From RGIG7213 sp045540335 (GTDB taxonomy: Bacteria > Bacillota > Clostridia > Oscillospirales > CAG-272): a stretch of 64,000 bases of DNA. The translations under genes were made by a program, and so were the position numbers. The notes under the pieces are model-generated. The model saw only the letters and a list, made by a program, of their open reading frames with translations. It made no database searches and was not told the DNA's origin. Below are positions 1 through 9,223 of the stretch, one piece after another. The DNA lies in the NCBI GenBank assembly GCA_045540335.1, contig JAZQHC010000005.1:17811-81810 (forward strand), written 5' to 3'. Position 1 is the first letter of the stretch; each line of letters opens with the position of its first letter.

Positions 1-1
1 G

Positions 2-133
2 CATTTGACAAAATACGATCATATATTCAAATACAGTACAGATAAGAAAACGAAAATAACGAAGCTGATATATAAAGTGTTTGGCTTCAACGGCTTGATG
101 CGGATATTCCGCATAAAGAGGAGAATAAAGTGA
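2..133 (+). CDS. C-terminal fragment of a protein cut by the window edge, probably a glycosyltransferase
   Basis: An open frame enters the window at base 2 and runs 43 codons to a TGA at 131-133. The residues are basic and hydrophobic (tail IYKVFGFNGLMRIFRIKRR), as often seen at the membrane-proximal end of family 2 glycosyltransferases. The stop overlaps the GTG start of the next gene in a GTGA arrangement, so it is probably the upstream member of the same polysaccharide operon. The catalytic part is outside the window, so the family is inferred from context only. Confidence 0.55.
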   Translation, partial: HLTKYDHIFKYSTDKKTKITKLIYKVFGFNGLMRIFRIKRRIK

Positions 134-1029
134 GTGCGCCTTTACTAACGGTATTTACGCCTACGTATAACAGAAAAAACATATTAAGCCGATGCTATAA
201 CAGCTTGTTAAAGCAAAGTAATAAGTCGTTTATATGGCTTATAATAGATGATGGCTCGACCGACGGTACGGAAGATTTGGTACGTGCCTGGCAACAGGCC
301 GACAACGGGTTTGAAATAAGATACGTTTACAAGGAAAACGGCGGTCTTCATACGGGATATAACAAGGCTATCGAATGTGCCGATACGGAGTTGATGATGT
401 GCATCGATTCCGACGATTACGTAGAAGACGGCGCAATAGAAAATGTGCTTTCGTTTTGGCAAAAAAACAAAAACGAAAAGTATGCCGGCATAGTGGCACT
501 TGACAGATATGAAAACGGTGATATCATAGGCGATCCGCTTCCCGATCAAAAAAGCGTTAACCTTATAGATCTGCTGTGCGGAAAATATAATATAAACAAC
601 GGCGACAGGCAAAACGTGGTACGAACTGCGCTTTATAAAATGGTTGCCCCGATGGCAAGCTTTGAAGGGGAAAAAAACTTCAATCCGCACTATATGCATC
701 TTCAGATCAGCAAAGAATACGATTTTCTTGTAATGAACCGGCCGGTGCGCGTAGTACAATACGAAGAAAACGGAATGACTGCCAATATATTCAAGCAGTA
801 CCTTAACAGCCCGAAAAGCTTTGCACAAACAAGGCGCTTGTATATGTCTTTCAAAGGTACACCGCTGAAATTTAAGCTTAAAACGGCGATGCACTACGTA
901 TCAAGCTGTATAATCGGCAAGGATATGAAGAATTTGTTGAATATACAAAATAAGCATATCGTTATTCTGATGATCCCGTTTGGAATTTTACTCAGTTTAT
1001 ATATAAACTATAAAGGTGCAAAAAAATAA
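130..1029 (+). CDS. Family 2 glycosyltransferase
   Basis: A 299-residue GT-A fold glycosyltransferase, expected to transfer a nucleotide-activated sugar to a growing surface glycan on the cytoplasmic face of the membrane. The N-terminus (LLTVFTPTYNRKN) is the nucleotide-binding strand of GT2 enzymes. DDGSTDGT follows, and CIDSDDY near residue 95 carries the metal-binding DxD-type acidic cluster. Start is GTG at 130, preceded by AAGAGGAG at 117-124, and overlaps the previous stop by four bases. A hydrophobic C-terminal segment (IVILMIPFGILLSLYI) suggests membrane association. The acceptor and donor cannot be told from sequence. The most similar gene nearby is at 1768-2628, which shares the VFTPxYN opening. 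Confidence 0.9.
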   Translation: MSAPLLTVFTPTYNRKNILSRCYNSLLKQSNKSFIWLIIDDGSTDGTEDLVRAWQQADNGFEIRYVYKENGGLHTGYNKAIECADTELMMCIDSDDYVEDGAIENVLSFWQKNKNEKYAGIVALDRYENGDIIGDPLPDQKSVNLIDLLCGKYNINNGDRQNVVRTALYKMVAPMASFEGEKNFNPHYMHLQISKEYDFLVMNRPVRVVQYEENGMTANIFKQYLNSPKSFAQTRRLYMSFKGTPLKFKLKTAMHYVSSCIIGKDMKNLLNIQNKHIVILMIPFGILLSLYINYKGAKK

Positions 1030-1046
1030 TATTGGAAATGATATAA

Positions 1047-1754
1047 ATGATACCGAAAAAAATACACTATTGCTGGTTTGGCGGCAAGGAAAAGCCAAAA
1101 AGCGTGCTTAAATGTATCGACAGTTGGCGGAAATACTGCCCCGACTATGAGATAATAGAGTGGAACGAGGATAATTTTGACGTCAATGCACACCCGTTTA
1201 CAAAAGAAGCCTTTGAAATCAAAAAGTGGGCGTTCGTTTCGGATTATGCAAGATTATATGTCGTATATAACCATGGCGGGATATATCTTGATACAGACGT
1301 TCAGTTGATAAAAAGCTTGGATATATTTTTACAAAATGAAATTTATCTTGGCTTTGAGGATGAAAATTACGTAGCTACGGGCTTAGGCTTCGGTGCAATA
1401 AAGGGCCATCCGTTTTTAATGGAAAATATGAAAGCCTACGATAACGAGGCTTTAATGGATGAAAACGGCAAATTTACAGCCATAAGCTGCCCTGTATATA
1501 CAACGAAGCTTCTTATGGATAAGGGTATGCGTAAGAATTGTGAAAAAATTCAGAGCGTAGGCGGTATAACAGTTTATCCGAAGGATTACTTTTGCCCGTA
1601 CGATTATACTACCGGCGTTATGAATATTACGGAAAATTCACATTCGATACACCTGTATTCAATGACTTGGATAAACAAAACGCAGGTTTTTAAAAGTAAG
1701 ATAACGCGGGTATTTCACAGATTTTTCGGAAAAAATGTTTTTCACAAACGGTAA
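1047..1754 (+). CDS. GT32-type capsular polysaccharide glycosyltransferase
   Basis: A 235-residue protein with the signature opening IPKKIHYCWFGG of the DXD sugar-binding (Gly_transf_sug, OCH1-like) family. GGIYLDTDVQLIKSL near residue 80 holds the DxD motif that binds the nucleotide sugar through a metal ion. Such enzymes add hexoses during capsule or glycolipid synthesis. It lies 17 bases after the upstream glycosyltransferase in the same direction. A second family member in this locus (12519-13295) opens almost identically. Sugar specificity is unknown. Confidence 0.88.
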   Translation: MIPKKIHYCWFGGKEKPKSVLKCIDSWRKYCPDYEIIEWNEDNFDVNAHPFTKEAFEIKKWAFVSDYARLYVVYNHGGIYLDTDVQLIKSLDIFLQNEIYLGFEDENYVATGLGFGAIKGHPFLMENMKAYDNEALMDENGKFTAISCPVYTTKLLMDKGMRKNCEKIQSVGGITVYPKDYFCPYDYTTGVMNITENSHSIHLYSMTWINKTQVFKSKITRVFHRFFGKNVFHKR

Positions 1755-1767
1755 AGAGGACGGTTAA

Positions 1768-2628
1768 ATGGTTACTGTTTTTACCCCTGCATACAACGCG
1801 CAAAAAACCATAGGCAGGCTGTATGAAAGCCTTAAAAGGCAAACCGAGAAAGATCTTCAATGGGTGGTAGTAAACGACGGATCTACCGATAATACGGAAA
1901 AGCTGATAAATTCCTACATTGACGAGAATATCTTGAATATAAAATACGGCAGCTTTGAAAATCAAGGCAAGTATTCGGCGTATAATAAAGGGCTTGATCT
2001 TGCGGATGGGGAATATTTCATATGCGTAGATGCAGACGATTATATTCCCGATGATACTATACATCGTATTGCCTGCCAAATGGATTTCATAAAAGACGAT
2101 GATCGGTGCTGCGGTATAGTCGCACTGAAGGAAATAATAGGGCAAAGCGATATTCAGTATTTTCCCAAGGATAACGAGATCTTATCTTTGAAAAAGATAG
2201 AATTTGAATATAAAACCGCCGGCGAAAAAACATACGTTTTCAAAACCGAATATGCAAAAGAGGCAAGATTTATCGACATACTTCCGGAAAAATTTTTCCC
2301 TGAATTATTCATATACGATATGCTGGGCGAAAAATATACATTTATGGCAGTAAACGAAGTGTTTACCGTTTGCGAATATCAGCCCGAGGGATATACGAGC
2401 AATTACCGCAAGCTTATGTTGAATAACCCTACCGGGTTTGCATATTTGTATAAGCAGCGTATGCTTTTTTCCGAAGCTTTTTTACAAAAAGCCGGTATGG
2501 CAATGCGGTACAATGCTTTTCAGCTTATGTCAAAAAATTCTAAAAAACCGCGCGGCGGCTGTCCCTTTTTAAGGGGATTGATGCTTTTGCCTTCGCTTGC
2601 GCTTATATTCAGGTACAAATATCTTTAA
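1768..2628 (+). CDS. Family 2 glycosyltransferase
   Basis: A 286-residue GT2 enzyme. MVTVFTPAYNAQKTI is the first Rossmann strand, NDGSTDNTEKLI follows, and VDADDYIPDD near residue 90 is the metal-binding acidic motif. It resembles the gene at 130-1029 in motif wording and in a C-terminal region ending with a hydrophobic patch (LMLLPSLALIF), suggesting related acceptors. It sits 13 bases after the GT32 gene with an AGAGG ribosome binding site in between, so cotranscription is likely. Substrate unknown. Confidence 0.9.
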   Translation: MVTVFTPAYNAQKTIGRLYESLKRQTEKDLQWVVVNDGSTDNTEKLINSYIDENILNIKYGSFENQGKYSAYNKGLDLADGEYFICVDADDYIPDDTIHRIACQMDFIKDDDRCCGIVALKEIIGQSDIQYFPKDNEILSLKKIEFEYKTAGEKTYVFKTEYAKEARFIDILPEKFFPELFIYDMLGEKYTFMAVNEVFTVCEYQPEGYTSNYRKLMLNNPTGFAYLYKQRMLFSEAFLQKAGMAMRYNAFQLMSKNSKKPRGGCPFLRGLMLLPSLALIFRYKYL

Positions 2629-2648
2629 TCGAAAGGAGGAAAGACGGC

Positions 2649-4037
2649 ATGACGCACGACAATACGAATAAGCCGCAAAACGCTGTAAAGTCAAAATATA
2701 TAAAAAATCATACTATTTCGGCTAATAAAACCTTTACAAATCCGTTTGCAGGGGCAAAAAAAGAAAAAACGCAGCAAAAGAAGGATACATTTATTCCGTC
2801 AAAGCAGCCTGCCTCCAGGTATATTAAAGATACGAAAAGTAAATCAAAATGGTTTAATATTGATATAAACAACCCATTGGTGTGCTTTGCCGTTTGCACC
2901 GGCTCGTTCGGCATCTATATTTTGGCAAGCAGCGGCCTTGGGATATCGTCGGGGTTTGACTTTTTAAACGTTTTTTGTGCTTTTTTACTTCCGGTGATAC
3001 TGTATTTTTCTCGTAACAACGTGTATTTTTCAGACCGCATGAGGCCCGTATATTTGGCAATAGAAATATTTGCCGTTGCAATATTTATATCTTATACGAA
3101 AAACCTTGCCTATTTATCGATGTTTAAAATGCTGGTATATGTTACCATACCGCTTACGACTTCGTATTTAGGGTATAACGATAAGGCGTTAAAATGGATA
3201 TCTTATGCCAATATTGCTATAAGTATAGCGTTGGTGGTGGATTTTTCAGCGGGCGGTATCACGGGTGGCTGGAACCCCAATATCGTGGGCCTGTACTCTC
3301 TTTACGGAATTGCATGGATAGTTTTTACAGGTAAGGAAAGAAAGCGCGAGCATCTTATAATGGATGTTATAATATTCTCGGCGTCGTTTACGCAATTAGC
3401 TTTAACGAACTGCCGTTCTGCCATGTTGGGATTGGCCGTTCTTGTAGTGTTCCACTATTTTATTCCGGTAAAGTTGTTTTTAAACAAAGTCTTTTACAGG
3501 GCGATGTATATAGTAATTATGGTGTTCCCGATCGTTGTGGTTCAGGGTATGCTGTGGTTGTATGAAAGCGAATTTGCCCACGAGCTTGATAAATGGATAA
3601 TGGAAAAAACAGACAAGTCGCTGTTTTCCGGCAGAGAAGGCATTTGGGCGATGATGTATGAACACTACATGAAGGATTTCTTTTTTGGAAACGGTGCGGA
3701 TTACAAAAACAACTCGCACAGTATATACATGCTTCTTATGGTTACGATAGGAATAGTTGGTGTTATAACGTTTTTGTGGATATTTTTCAAGTTTTTCGAA
3801 TTTATGCACGCGCATATAGAAGATCACATAGTAAGGGCAAGCTTGGTTGCCTTTTTGGCAGTATATATAACCCACGCGTTTGAGCCTACCATCATCGTGC
3901 CGTACCCGATGAACGTGGTTTATTATATGATATTGGCCGTCGGCGTTGGCAGGGCTTGTATATTGGATAAAAAACGAAAAGAAAAATTGTTGCAAGAGGT
4001 ATCGCAGAATGTACAGCGTGATAGTGCCGATATATAA
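2649..4037 (+). CDS. O-antigen polymerase/ligase-like polytopic membrane protein
   Basis: A 462-residue protein with a soluble basic N-terminal tail of about 70 residues, then roughly ten to twelve hydrophobic segments. It has the family-typical features of Wzy polymerases and WaaL ligases: NCRSAMLGLAVLVVFHYF before a large extracytoplasmic loop, then FFGNGADYKNNSHSIYMLL, matching the G-x-G ... H-N/S arrangement after the loop. It would polymerise glycan repeat units or ligate a glycan at the outer face of the membrane. The ribosome binding site is AAAGGAGGAAA just before 2649. The next gene starts 29 bases inside it. Polymerase versus ligase cannot be decided from sequence. Confidence 0.8.
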   Translation: MTHDNTNKPQNAVKSKYIKNHTISANKTFTNPFAGAKKEKTQQKKDTFIPSKQPASRYIKDTKSKSKWFNIDINNPLVCFAVCTGSFGIYILASSGLGISSGFDFLNVFCAFLLPVILYFSRNNVYFSDRMRPVYLAIEIFAVAIFISYTKNLAYLSMFKMLVYVTIPLTTSYLGYNDKALKWISYANIAISIALVVDFSAGGITGGWNPNIVGLYSLYGIAWIVFTGKERKREHLIMDVIIFSASFTQLALTNCRSAMLGLAVLVVFHYFIPVKLFLNKVFYRAMYIVIMVFPIVVVQGMLWLYESEFAHELDKWIMEKTDKSLFSGREGIWAMMYEHYMKDFFFGNGADYKNNSHSIYMLLMVTIGIVGVITFLWIFFKFFEFMHAHIEDHIVRASLVAFLAVYITHAFEPTIIVPYPMNVVYYMILAVGVGRACILDKKRKEKLLQEVSQNVQRDSADI

Positions 4038-4986
4038 TTCCGAAGCGCATCTTCGCAGGTGCCTTGATTCAATAATAAATCAAACCAACCGCGATTTTGA
4101 ATTGATACTTGTAAACGACGGCTCAAAGGATAAAAGCGGTGAAATATGTAAAGAATACGCTGAAAAAGACAATAGGGTCGTTTATATAGAAACGGAAAAT
4201 AAAGGCGTCAGCAGTGCAAGAAATACAGGAATCAATAATGCAAAAGGCGATTATATAGGCTTTGTTGACAGCGACGACGAAGTGTTTGCCGATATGTACG
4301 ACGTTCTTTTGAAAAACGCACGCGAGCATAATGCCCAGATAGTAATATGCGATGCACTTACTGTTTACGAAAACGGAATGAAGGATATAGATACGTTGCC
4401 CGTCTTTTCATGTAACAGTACCGTCTTAAGGGGCGATATAACGGTTGATCAAATATCGTATATGGCAGGTGCGGCGTGGCGGTGTATATACAAGCGCGAG
4501 CTGCTGAAGGATGAAAGCGTACGCTTTCCGTTGGGAATAAAGCTGTCCGAGGACAGAATATTCAATATACTCGCCATGGGTAAGGCAGAAAAAATATATT
4601 ATATAAAAAAGCCGTTTTATCTGCGTTACATGATCAATGGCAGCGCCGTTAATAAATACTATAACAACTATCTTGATATCGTCGTAAACGCACATAAGAA
4701 AACTACGGAAGCGTTGGAATATTGCGGATTTTCAAAAGAGTTTTTCGATGCATATAAAATGCACGTGGCGTACGGGGCGTTATCTGCCGTTTATAATGAA
4801 TTTCACCCAAATTGTAAAAATAAATTAAATCAAAAAATTAAAAACGTAAAAGCTGTTTGCTTTGATGATTACGTGCAAAACAATTTTCCATCGTCGGTAG
4901 GCGATAAAAAATTAAAATTGATACAGCGAAAGAAAGTATATACGCTTGTATTTTTATGCCAATTAAGAAAGATATTAAAAAAATAA
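4009..4986 (+). CDS. Family 2 glycosyltransferase
   Basis: A 325-residue GT2 enzyme opening with MYSVIVPIYNSEAHLRRCLDS, then VNDGSKDKS and GFVDSDDEV (metal-binding acidic motif, about residue 90). The open frame extends to 3946, but ATG 4009 is chosen because homologues begin at this strand and AAGAGGT lies just upstream at 3994-4000. It therefore overlaps the polymerase-like gene by 29 bases, indicating translational coupling. It belongs to the EpsJ/WcaA-like subset that decorates capsule repeat units; donor and acceptor are unknown. Confidence 0.9.
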   Translation: MYSVIVPIYNSEAHLRRCLDSIINQTNRDFELILVNDGSKDKSGEICKEYAEKDNRVVYIETENKGVSSARNTGINNAKGDYIGFVDSDDEVFADMYDVLLKNAREHNAQIVICDALTVYENGMKDIDTLPVFSCNSTVLRGDITVDQISYMAGAAWRCIYKRELLKDESVRFPLGIKLSEDRIFNILAMGKAEKIYYIKKPFYLRYMINGSAVNKYYNNYLDIVVNAHKKTTEALEYCGFSKEFFDAYKMHVAYGALSAVYNEFHPNCKNKLNQKIKNVKAVCFDDYVQNNFPSSVGDKKLKLIQRKKVYTLVFLCQLRKILKK

Positions 4987-5011
4987 ACGTTTTCGATAAA
5001 CGGGGTTGAAT

Positions 5012-6121
5012 ATGAAAAAGAAAAAAATACTTTTTGTAACACAGCACCTTGCGTGCGGCGGTGTTGAAAAAGCTCTTCTTAATTTAATAGATCGTATCGA
5101 TCCTGAAAAATATGAAATAGATCTGATGCTGATGAGGAGAAAAGGCGTTTGGGAGTATAAAATTCCCAAGCACGTGAACGTTTTTTACGTAACGAGGTAT
5201 CTTTTCAGATTTTTCATTTTCTACGAATGCTACAGACGCCATAAAACAAGCAGCTCGTCTATCTTTGAAAAGATATATAAGAAGATAAAATTCGGCAAAA
5301 AATACGACGTTGCGTTTGATTTTTACGGCTATAACGCATTGCCCGTTTTTATTACCGCTTACGCCGTAAGGGCTGATAAAAAGGCAACGTGGTTGCACTG
5401 TACAAGCATGGTAAATAAAGACATTACATATTCACAAAATTGCTATGCCGAGTTTGATAGGGTTTTTGGCGTATCTAAAGCGTGTTGTGATAAATTCGAA
5501 AAGCATTTTCCGCAATATGCAGAAAAGGTCCGTCTTTTATACAATATCAACCAAACCTCTGAAATTGTAGAAAAATCAAAAGAAAACGTAGAATTGTCAC
5601 CACTTTTCAATATTGTTACCGTTGGCAGAATGGCAGAACAAAAGGGCTACGACATAGCAGTAAAAGCAGCAGCCTGCTTAAAGGAAAAGGGGTATAGCTT
5701 TAAATGGTATTTCGTAGGCGATGGGGCAGAAAGAAAAAATATAGAATCCTTGATATCCAAAAACGACCTGGGGGATTACATTGTAATAGCAGGATATACG
5801 GATAATCCGTATAAATATATAAGCAGGGCAGATATATATGTTCAGCCTTCAAGGTGGGAAGGGTATTGCCTTACAATACTTGAGGCAAGAGTTCTTAAAA
5901 AGCCTATAATATGCTCTGATCTTGAGGTTTTGAAAGAACAGATACATCACGGGGTAAACGGGTTAATGTTTAAAAATGAAGACCACGTTGATCTGTGTGC
6001 TCGGCTGGAATCGGTTATATCCAACGAATATTCGTTTGTTGAAGATTCGACCGAGGAAGAATTAAGCTGCGTTAGCGAAGCGGAAAAAATATATGAATTC
6101 ATCGAAGGGTCGGTCGAATAA
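5012..6121 (+). CDS. Family 4 glycosyltransferase (GT-B fold), first of a tandem pair
   Basis: A 369-residue retaining GT-B glycosyltransferase. The N-terminal domain starts KKILFVTQHLACGGVEKAL with the glycine-rich loop that faces the acceptor. The C-terminal domain (from about residue 205) has VGRMAEQKGYD, WYFVGDGAERKNIESL and SRWEGYCLTILEA, the E-x7-E nucleotide-sugar-binding region. ATG 5012 is preferred over TTG 5006; GGGG at 5002-5005 is the only ribosome binding site candidate. It is clearly a paralogue of the next gene, with long shared stretches including YTDNPYKYI and the EARVLKK segment. Confidence 0.88.
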   Translation: MKKKKILFVTQHLACGGVEKALLNLIDRIDPEKYEIDLMLMRRKGVWEYKIPKHVNVFYVTRYLFRFFIFYECYRRHKTSSSSIFEKIYKKIKFGKKYDVAFDFYGYNALPVFITAYAVRADKKATWLHCTSMVNKDITYSQNCYAEFDRVFGVSKACCDKFEKHFPQYAEKVRLLYNINQTSEIVEKSKENVELSPLFNIVTVGRMAEQKGYDIAVKAAACLKEKGYSFKWYFVGDGAERKNIESLISKNDLGDYIVIAGYTDNPYKYISRADIYVQPSRWEGYCLTILEARVLKKPIICSDLEVLKEQIHHGVNGLMFKNEDHVDLCARLESVISNEYSFVEDSTEEELSCVSEAEKIYEFIEGSVE

Positions 6122-6163
6122 AGCAGCTTTGGCTGAAGACCGAGTTTGAAAACGAAAATATAT

Positions 6164-7354
6164 ATGAAACAAAAACTTCTGTTTATGACGTACTATCTGG
6201 ATTGCGGCGGCGTTGAAAGGGCGCTTATCAACCTTTTAAAGTCGCTGGATCCGCAAAAATATGAAATCGACCTGCTTCTTGTAAGAAAAACGGGGGCAGA
6301 GATCGGCAGAGTTCCCGAATACGTCAACGTAATTTCATTAGAGCCTACCGACGACCAGCTGGATATTATGGAAAGCTATCCCGTTCCTGCAAGTAAGCGT
6401 CTTATTGCATCAGGGCGCGTATTTGCCGCTGCATCGCTTCTGCTAAAATATGCCGCTACGTGCATCAAAAACGGAAAAAACTGCTATTCTCCGTATGAAA
6501 TAGTATATGGAAAATATAAGCTTGACAAAGAATACGATGCGGCGTTTGATTTCCACGGATATAACAGCTTTCCCACGTATTTCATATCAAAAAGAGTTTC
6601 TGCAAAATATAAAGCAACGTGGCTGCACTGTACAAGCTTTATTCACGAACGTCTTGTTTCGATGAAAAAATATTTGTACGCATACGATAGGGTGTATGGC
6701 GTATCGTTGGAGTGCTGTAATAAGTTTTCAAAATATATCCCCGATATGGCAGATAGGGTAAGGCTGTTTTATAATATCAACGATGTGGAAGCTATCCAAA
6801 AAAAAGCGAAAGACGACGTATGTATGCCGAACGACACGGTGAATTTGGTAACCGTCGGCCGTATATCTACCCAAAAAGGATACGACATTGCCGTGAATGC
6901 GGCGCATGAGCTGAAAAAAAGAAATATCAATTTTAAGTGGTATTTCGTCGGCGACGGGGCGGAACGAAATAAAATTGAATCTTTGATAGAAGAAAAAAAC
7001 GTTTCAGACCGTATAGTTATGGTTGGCTATACCGACAACCCGTATAAATACATCGGAAAATGCGATATATACGTTCAGCCCTCTAAATGGGAAGGGTATT
7101 GCCTTACATTACTTGAAGCAAGGGTTTTGAAAAAAACGATAATTTGCTCGGATCTGCCCGTGCTTCAAGAGCAGATAAAAGACGGTATCAACGGTGCAGT
7201 ATTTAAAAGCGAAGACTGTAACGATCTGTGCGATAAAATAGAAGCCGTTATCAAAGGCGGGGCGTCTTTTGAAGAGGGCGCAACACCCGAAGAATTAAGC
7301 TATAAAAGCGAAGTGCTTAAATTATACGATTTTGTAAACGGGGTAGATAAATGA
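6164..7354 (+). CDS. Family 4 glycosyltransferase (GT-B fold), second of a tandem pair
   Basis: A 396-residue GT4 enzyme with the same architecture as its upstream neighbour: DCGGVERALINLL near the N-terminus, then VGRISTQKGYD, WYFVGDGAERNKIESL and SKWEGYCLTLLEARVLKK in the C-terminal nucleotide-sugar domain. It carries an extra ~25-residue insertion near residue 75 relative to the neighbour. The frame opens at TTG 6146, but ATG 6164 aligns with the neighbour's start; neither has a good ribosome binding site, so the start is uncertain. Its TGA overlaps the ATG of the next gene (ATGA). The pair most likely arose by tandem duplication. Confidence 0.87.
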   Translation: MKQKLLFMTYYLDCGGVERALINLLKSLDPQKYEIDLLLVRKTGAEIGRVPEYVNVISLEPTDDQLDIMESYPVPASKRLIASGRVFAAASLLLKYAATCIKNGKNCYSPYEIVYGKYKLDKEYDAAFDFHGYNSFPTYFISKRVSAKYKATWLHCTSFIHERLVSMKKYLYAYDRVYGVSLECCNKFSKYIPDMADRVRLFYNINDVEAIQKKAKDDVCMPNDTVNLVTVGRISTQKGYDIAVNAAHELKKRNINFKWYFVGDGAERNKIESLIEEKNVSDRIVMVGYTDNPYKYIGKCDIYVQPSKWEGYCLTLLEARVLKKTIICSDLPVLQEQIKDGINGAVFKSEDCNDLCDKIEAVIKGGASFEEGATPEELSYKSEVLKLYDFVNGVDK

Positions 7355-8271
7355 ATCGGCTGGTAACTGTAATAATACCTGTATATAAAACCGAAAAATA
7401 CCTCAACGCGTGCGTAGAATCGGTGTGCAGGTCTGATCATAAAGATTTGCAGATAATTCTTGTTGACGACGGTTCTCCCGATGCGTGCCCCGAAATGTGC
7501 GACGCACTTGCCAAATGTGATGGCAGAATAACCGTAATACATAAAGAAAACGGCGGCTTATCATCTGCAAGAAACGCGGCGCTCGATATAGCAAAAGGTC
7601 AGTACGTAACCTTTATCGACAGCGATGATATCATAAAAAAAGATATGATATCGAATATGCTTGAAATAATTGAGAAGGAATCTTGCCAGATAGTCAAATT
7701 AGGTATGGTAATGACGCTTGACGAAAGCTATCAGGGAATAACGGCAGATTATACGGTAGTAGATAAAAAGCAAGCGTTGCAGAGGATATTTACAGATCCC
7801 CCGTCTATCGTAACCATATGCGGAAAGCTGTACCGTACGGAATTGTTTGATGCGTTGAGATTTCCGGAAGGGATAATAAACGAGGACGAGTTTTTAACAC
7901 CGAGGCTGTTTTACCGATCCACAAGAATAGCACTATGTGAAACTACCGGATATCTGTATATGCAACGCCCGGGCGACAGTATTATGCGAAGCGGCTTTTC
8001 AACTAAAAAAATGGACATCTTAGATATAGCAAAGGATAGAATAAGCTTGTTTGAAAAATGGGGATATAACGATCTTGCCGCATTGGCAGAAAGGGATTAT
8101 TTCGTTCATTTGCTGTTGTTGCGCGATAAGACGAAAAATACGGAATTTAAACACGAATACAAAGAGATAATACGACGCATTAAAACTGTAAGGTTTTGCC
8201 GCTTAAGCTTTGGTCAAAAGCTTAGGTATATTCTTTTGAGATTGAAAATATATGATTTCGTCGTAAGATGA
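7351..8271 (+). CDS. Family 2 glycosyltransferase, first of a tandem pair
   Basis: A 306-residue GT2 enzyme. Motifs are VIIPVYKTEKYLNACVES, VDDGSPDACPEMCD, KENGGLSSARN and FIDSDDII (metal-binding DxD). The DDGSPD...CD and ENGGLSSARN wording is typical of Firmicute EpsH/EpsJ-like enzymes that add GlcNAc, galactose or similar sugars to capsule repeats. Its ATG overlaps the previous stop by four bases. The following gene is a close paralogue with the same motifs and a similar C-terminal half (EDE/EDA...TPRLFY...GYLYMQRPG). Confidence 0.92.
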   Translation: MNRLVTVIIPVYKTEKYLNACVESVCRSDHKDLQIILVDDGSPDACPEMCDALAKCDGRITVIHKENGGLSSARNAALDIAKGQYVTFIDSDDIIKKDMISNMLEIIEKESCQIVKLGMVMTLDESYQGITADYTVVDKKQALQRIFTDPPSIVTICGKLYRTELFDALRFPEGIINEDEFLTPRLFYRSTRIALCETTGYLYMQRPGDSIMRSGFSTKKMDILDIAKDRISLFEKWGYNDLAALAERDYFVHLLLLRDKTKNTEFKHEYKEIIRRIKTVRFCRLSFGQKLRYILLRLKIYDFVVR

Positions 8272-8278
8272 GGTGAAA

Positions 8279-9220
8279 ATGGAAGAAAGCTTGATATCGG
8301 TTATAATACCGGTTTACAACGTCGAAGAATATTTGACTGCGTGTGTTGAATCAGTAATAAATTCAGACTATAAAAACCTGCAAATAATACTTGTTGACGA
8401 TGGCTCGCCCGATAATTGCCCGCAAATGTGTGATGAATTTGCTAAAAAAGATAAAAGGGTAATGGTCGTTCATAAGGAAAACGGCGGCTTATCCTCGGCG
8501 AGAAACGCAGGGCTTGACGTCGCAGAAGGAAAGTACGTTACCTTCGTTGACAGCGACGACGTTATAACAAGTGATATGATATCGTATATGCATACCATTG
8601 CCGTAAAGGAAAATTGTGATATAGTGCAGATGGGGCTGTGCGTCGTGCACGAGGGAAAAGAATATCAGGTAAACACATCACCGGAATATTCGGTTATTAC
8701 CCCAAAGCAAGCTATACATAACATATACAAGGGGTGCTACGTAAACGCCACGGTAAAGCTGTACGAAAGGCGGCTGTTTGATGACGGTATGCGCTTTCCC
8801 AACGTTCTTCACGAGGATGCGTATATAACGCCAAGGTTGTTTTATAAAAGCAGATCTGTGGCGGTCAGCGAAAAGCACGGATATATGTACATACAAAGGC
8901 AGGGCAGCATAATGCACAGATCTACCGATCTTGCAAGACTTTCGGTGCTTGATATTTTAGACGACCGCGTTAAGCTGTTTAAATCGTGGGGATACGAAAA
9001 GCTTGCAATCGAAGCATTGAATAACTATTTTGGGTATTTGCTTGGCTGGTACAAAAAATTAAAGCAAAATAATTATAAAAAAGAATTAAAGGGTGTCAAG
9101 CGAAGAATAAAAAAATGCAAATCAAGCGACCTTTGGTTGGAAAACCGTTTGCGTTGCTGGGCAATGAGGTTCGGCGTTTTTGATATTGCTGATAAGTATT
9201 TACAGAAAAGGGGATTATAA
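8279..9220 (+). CDS. Family 2 glycosyltransferase, second of a tandem pair
   Basis: A 313-residue GT2 enzyme with SVIIPVYNVEEYLTACVES, VDDGSPDNCPQMCD, KENGGLSSARNAG and FVDSDDVITSD. The frame allows GTG 8273, but ATG 8279 is preferred because GAGG at 8270-8273 then lies five bases upstream. It is a paralogue of 7351-8271. Both keep every family motif, so both should be active, perhaps with different acceptors. It is followed after three bases by the exporter permease gene. Confidence 0.92.
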   Translation: MEESLISVIIPVYNVEEYLTACVESVINSDYKNLQIILVDDGSPDNCPQMCDEFAKKDKRVMVVHKENGGLSSARNAGLDVAEGKYVTFVDSDDVITSDMISYMHTIAVKENCDIVQMGLCVVHEGKEYQVNTSPEYSVITPKQAIHNIYKGCYVNATVKLYERRLFDDGMRFPNVLHEDAYITPRLFYKSRSVAVSEKHGYMYIQRQGSIMHRSTDLARLSVLDILDDRVKLFKSWGYEKLAIEALNNYFGYLLGWYKKLKQNNYKKELKGVKRRIKKCKSSDLWLENRLRCWAMRFGVFDIADKYLQKRGL

Positions 9221-9223
9221 GAT

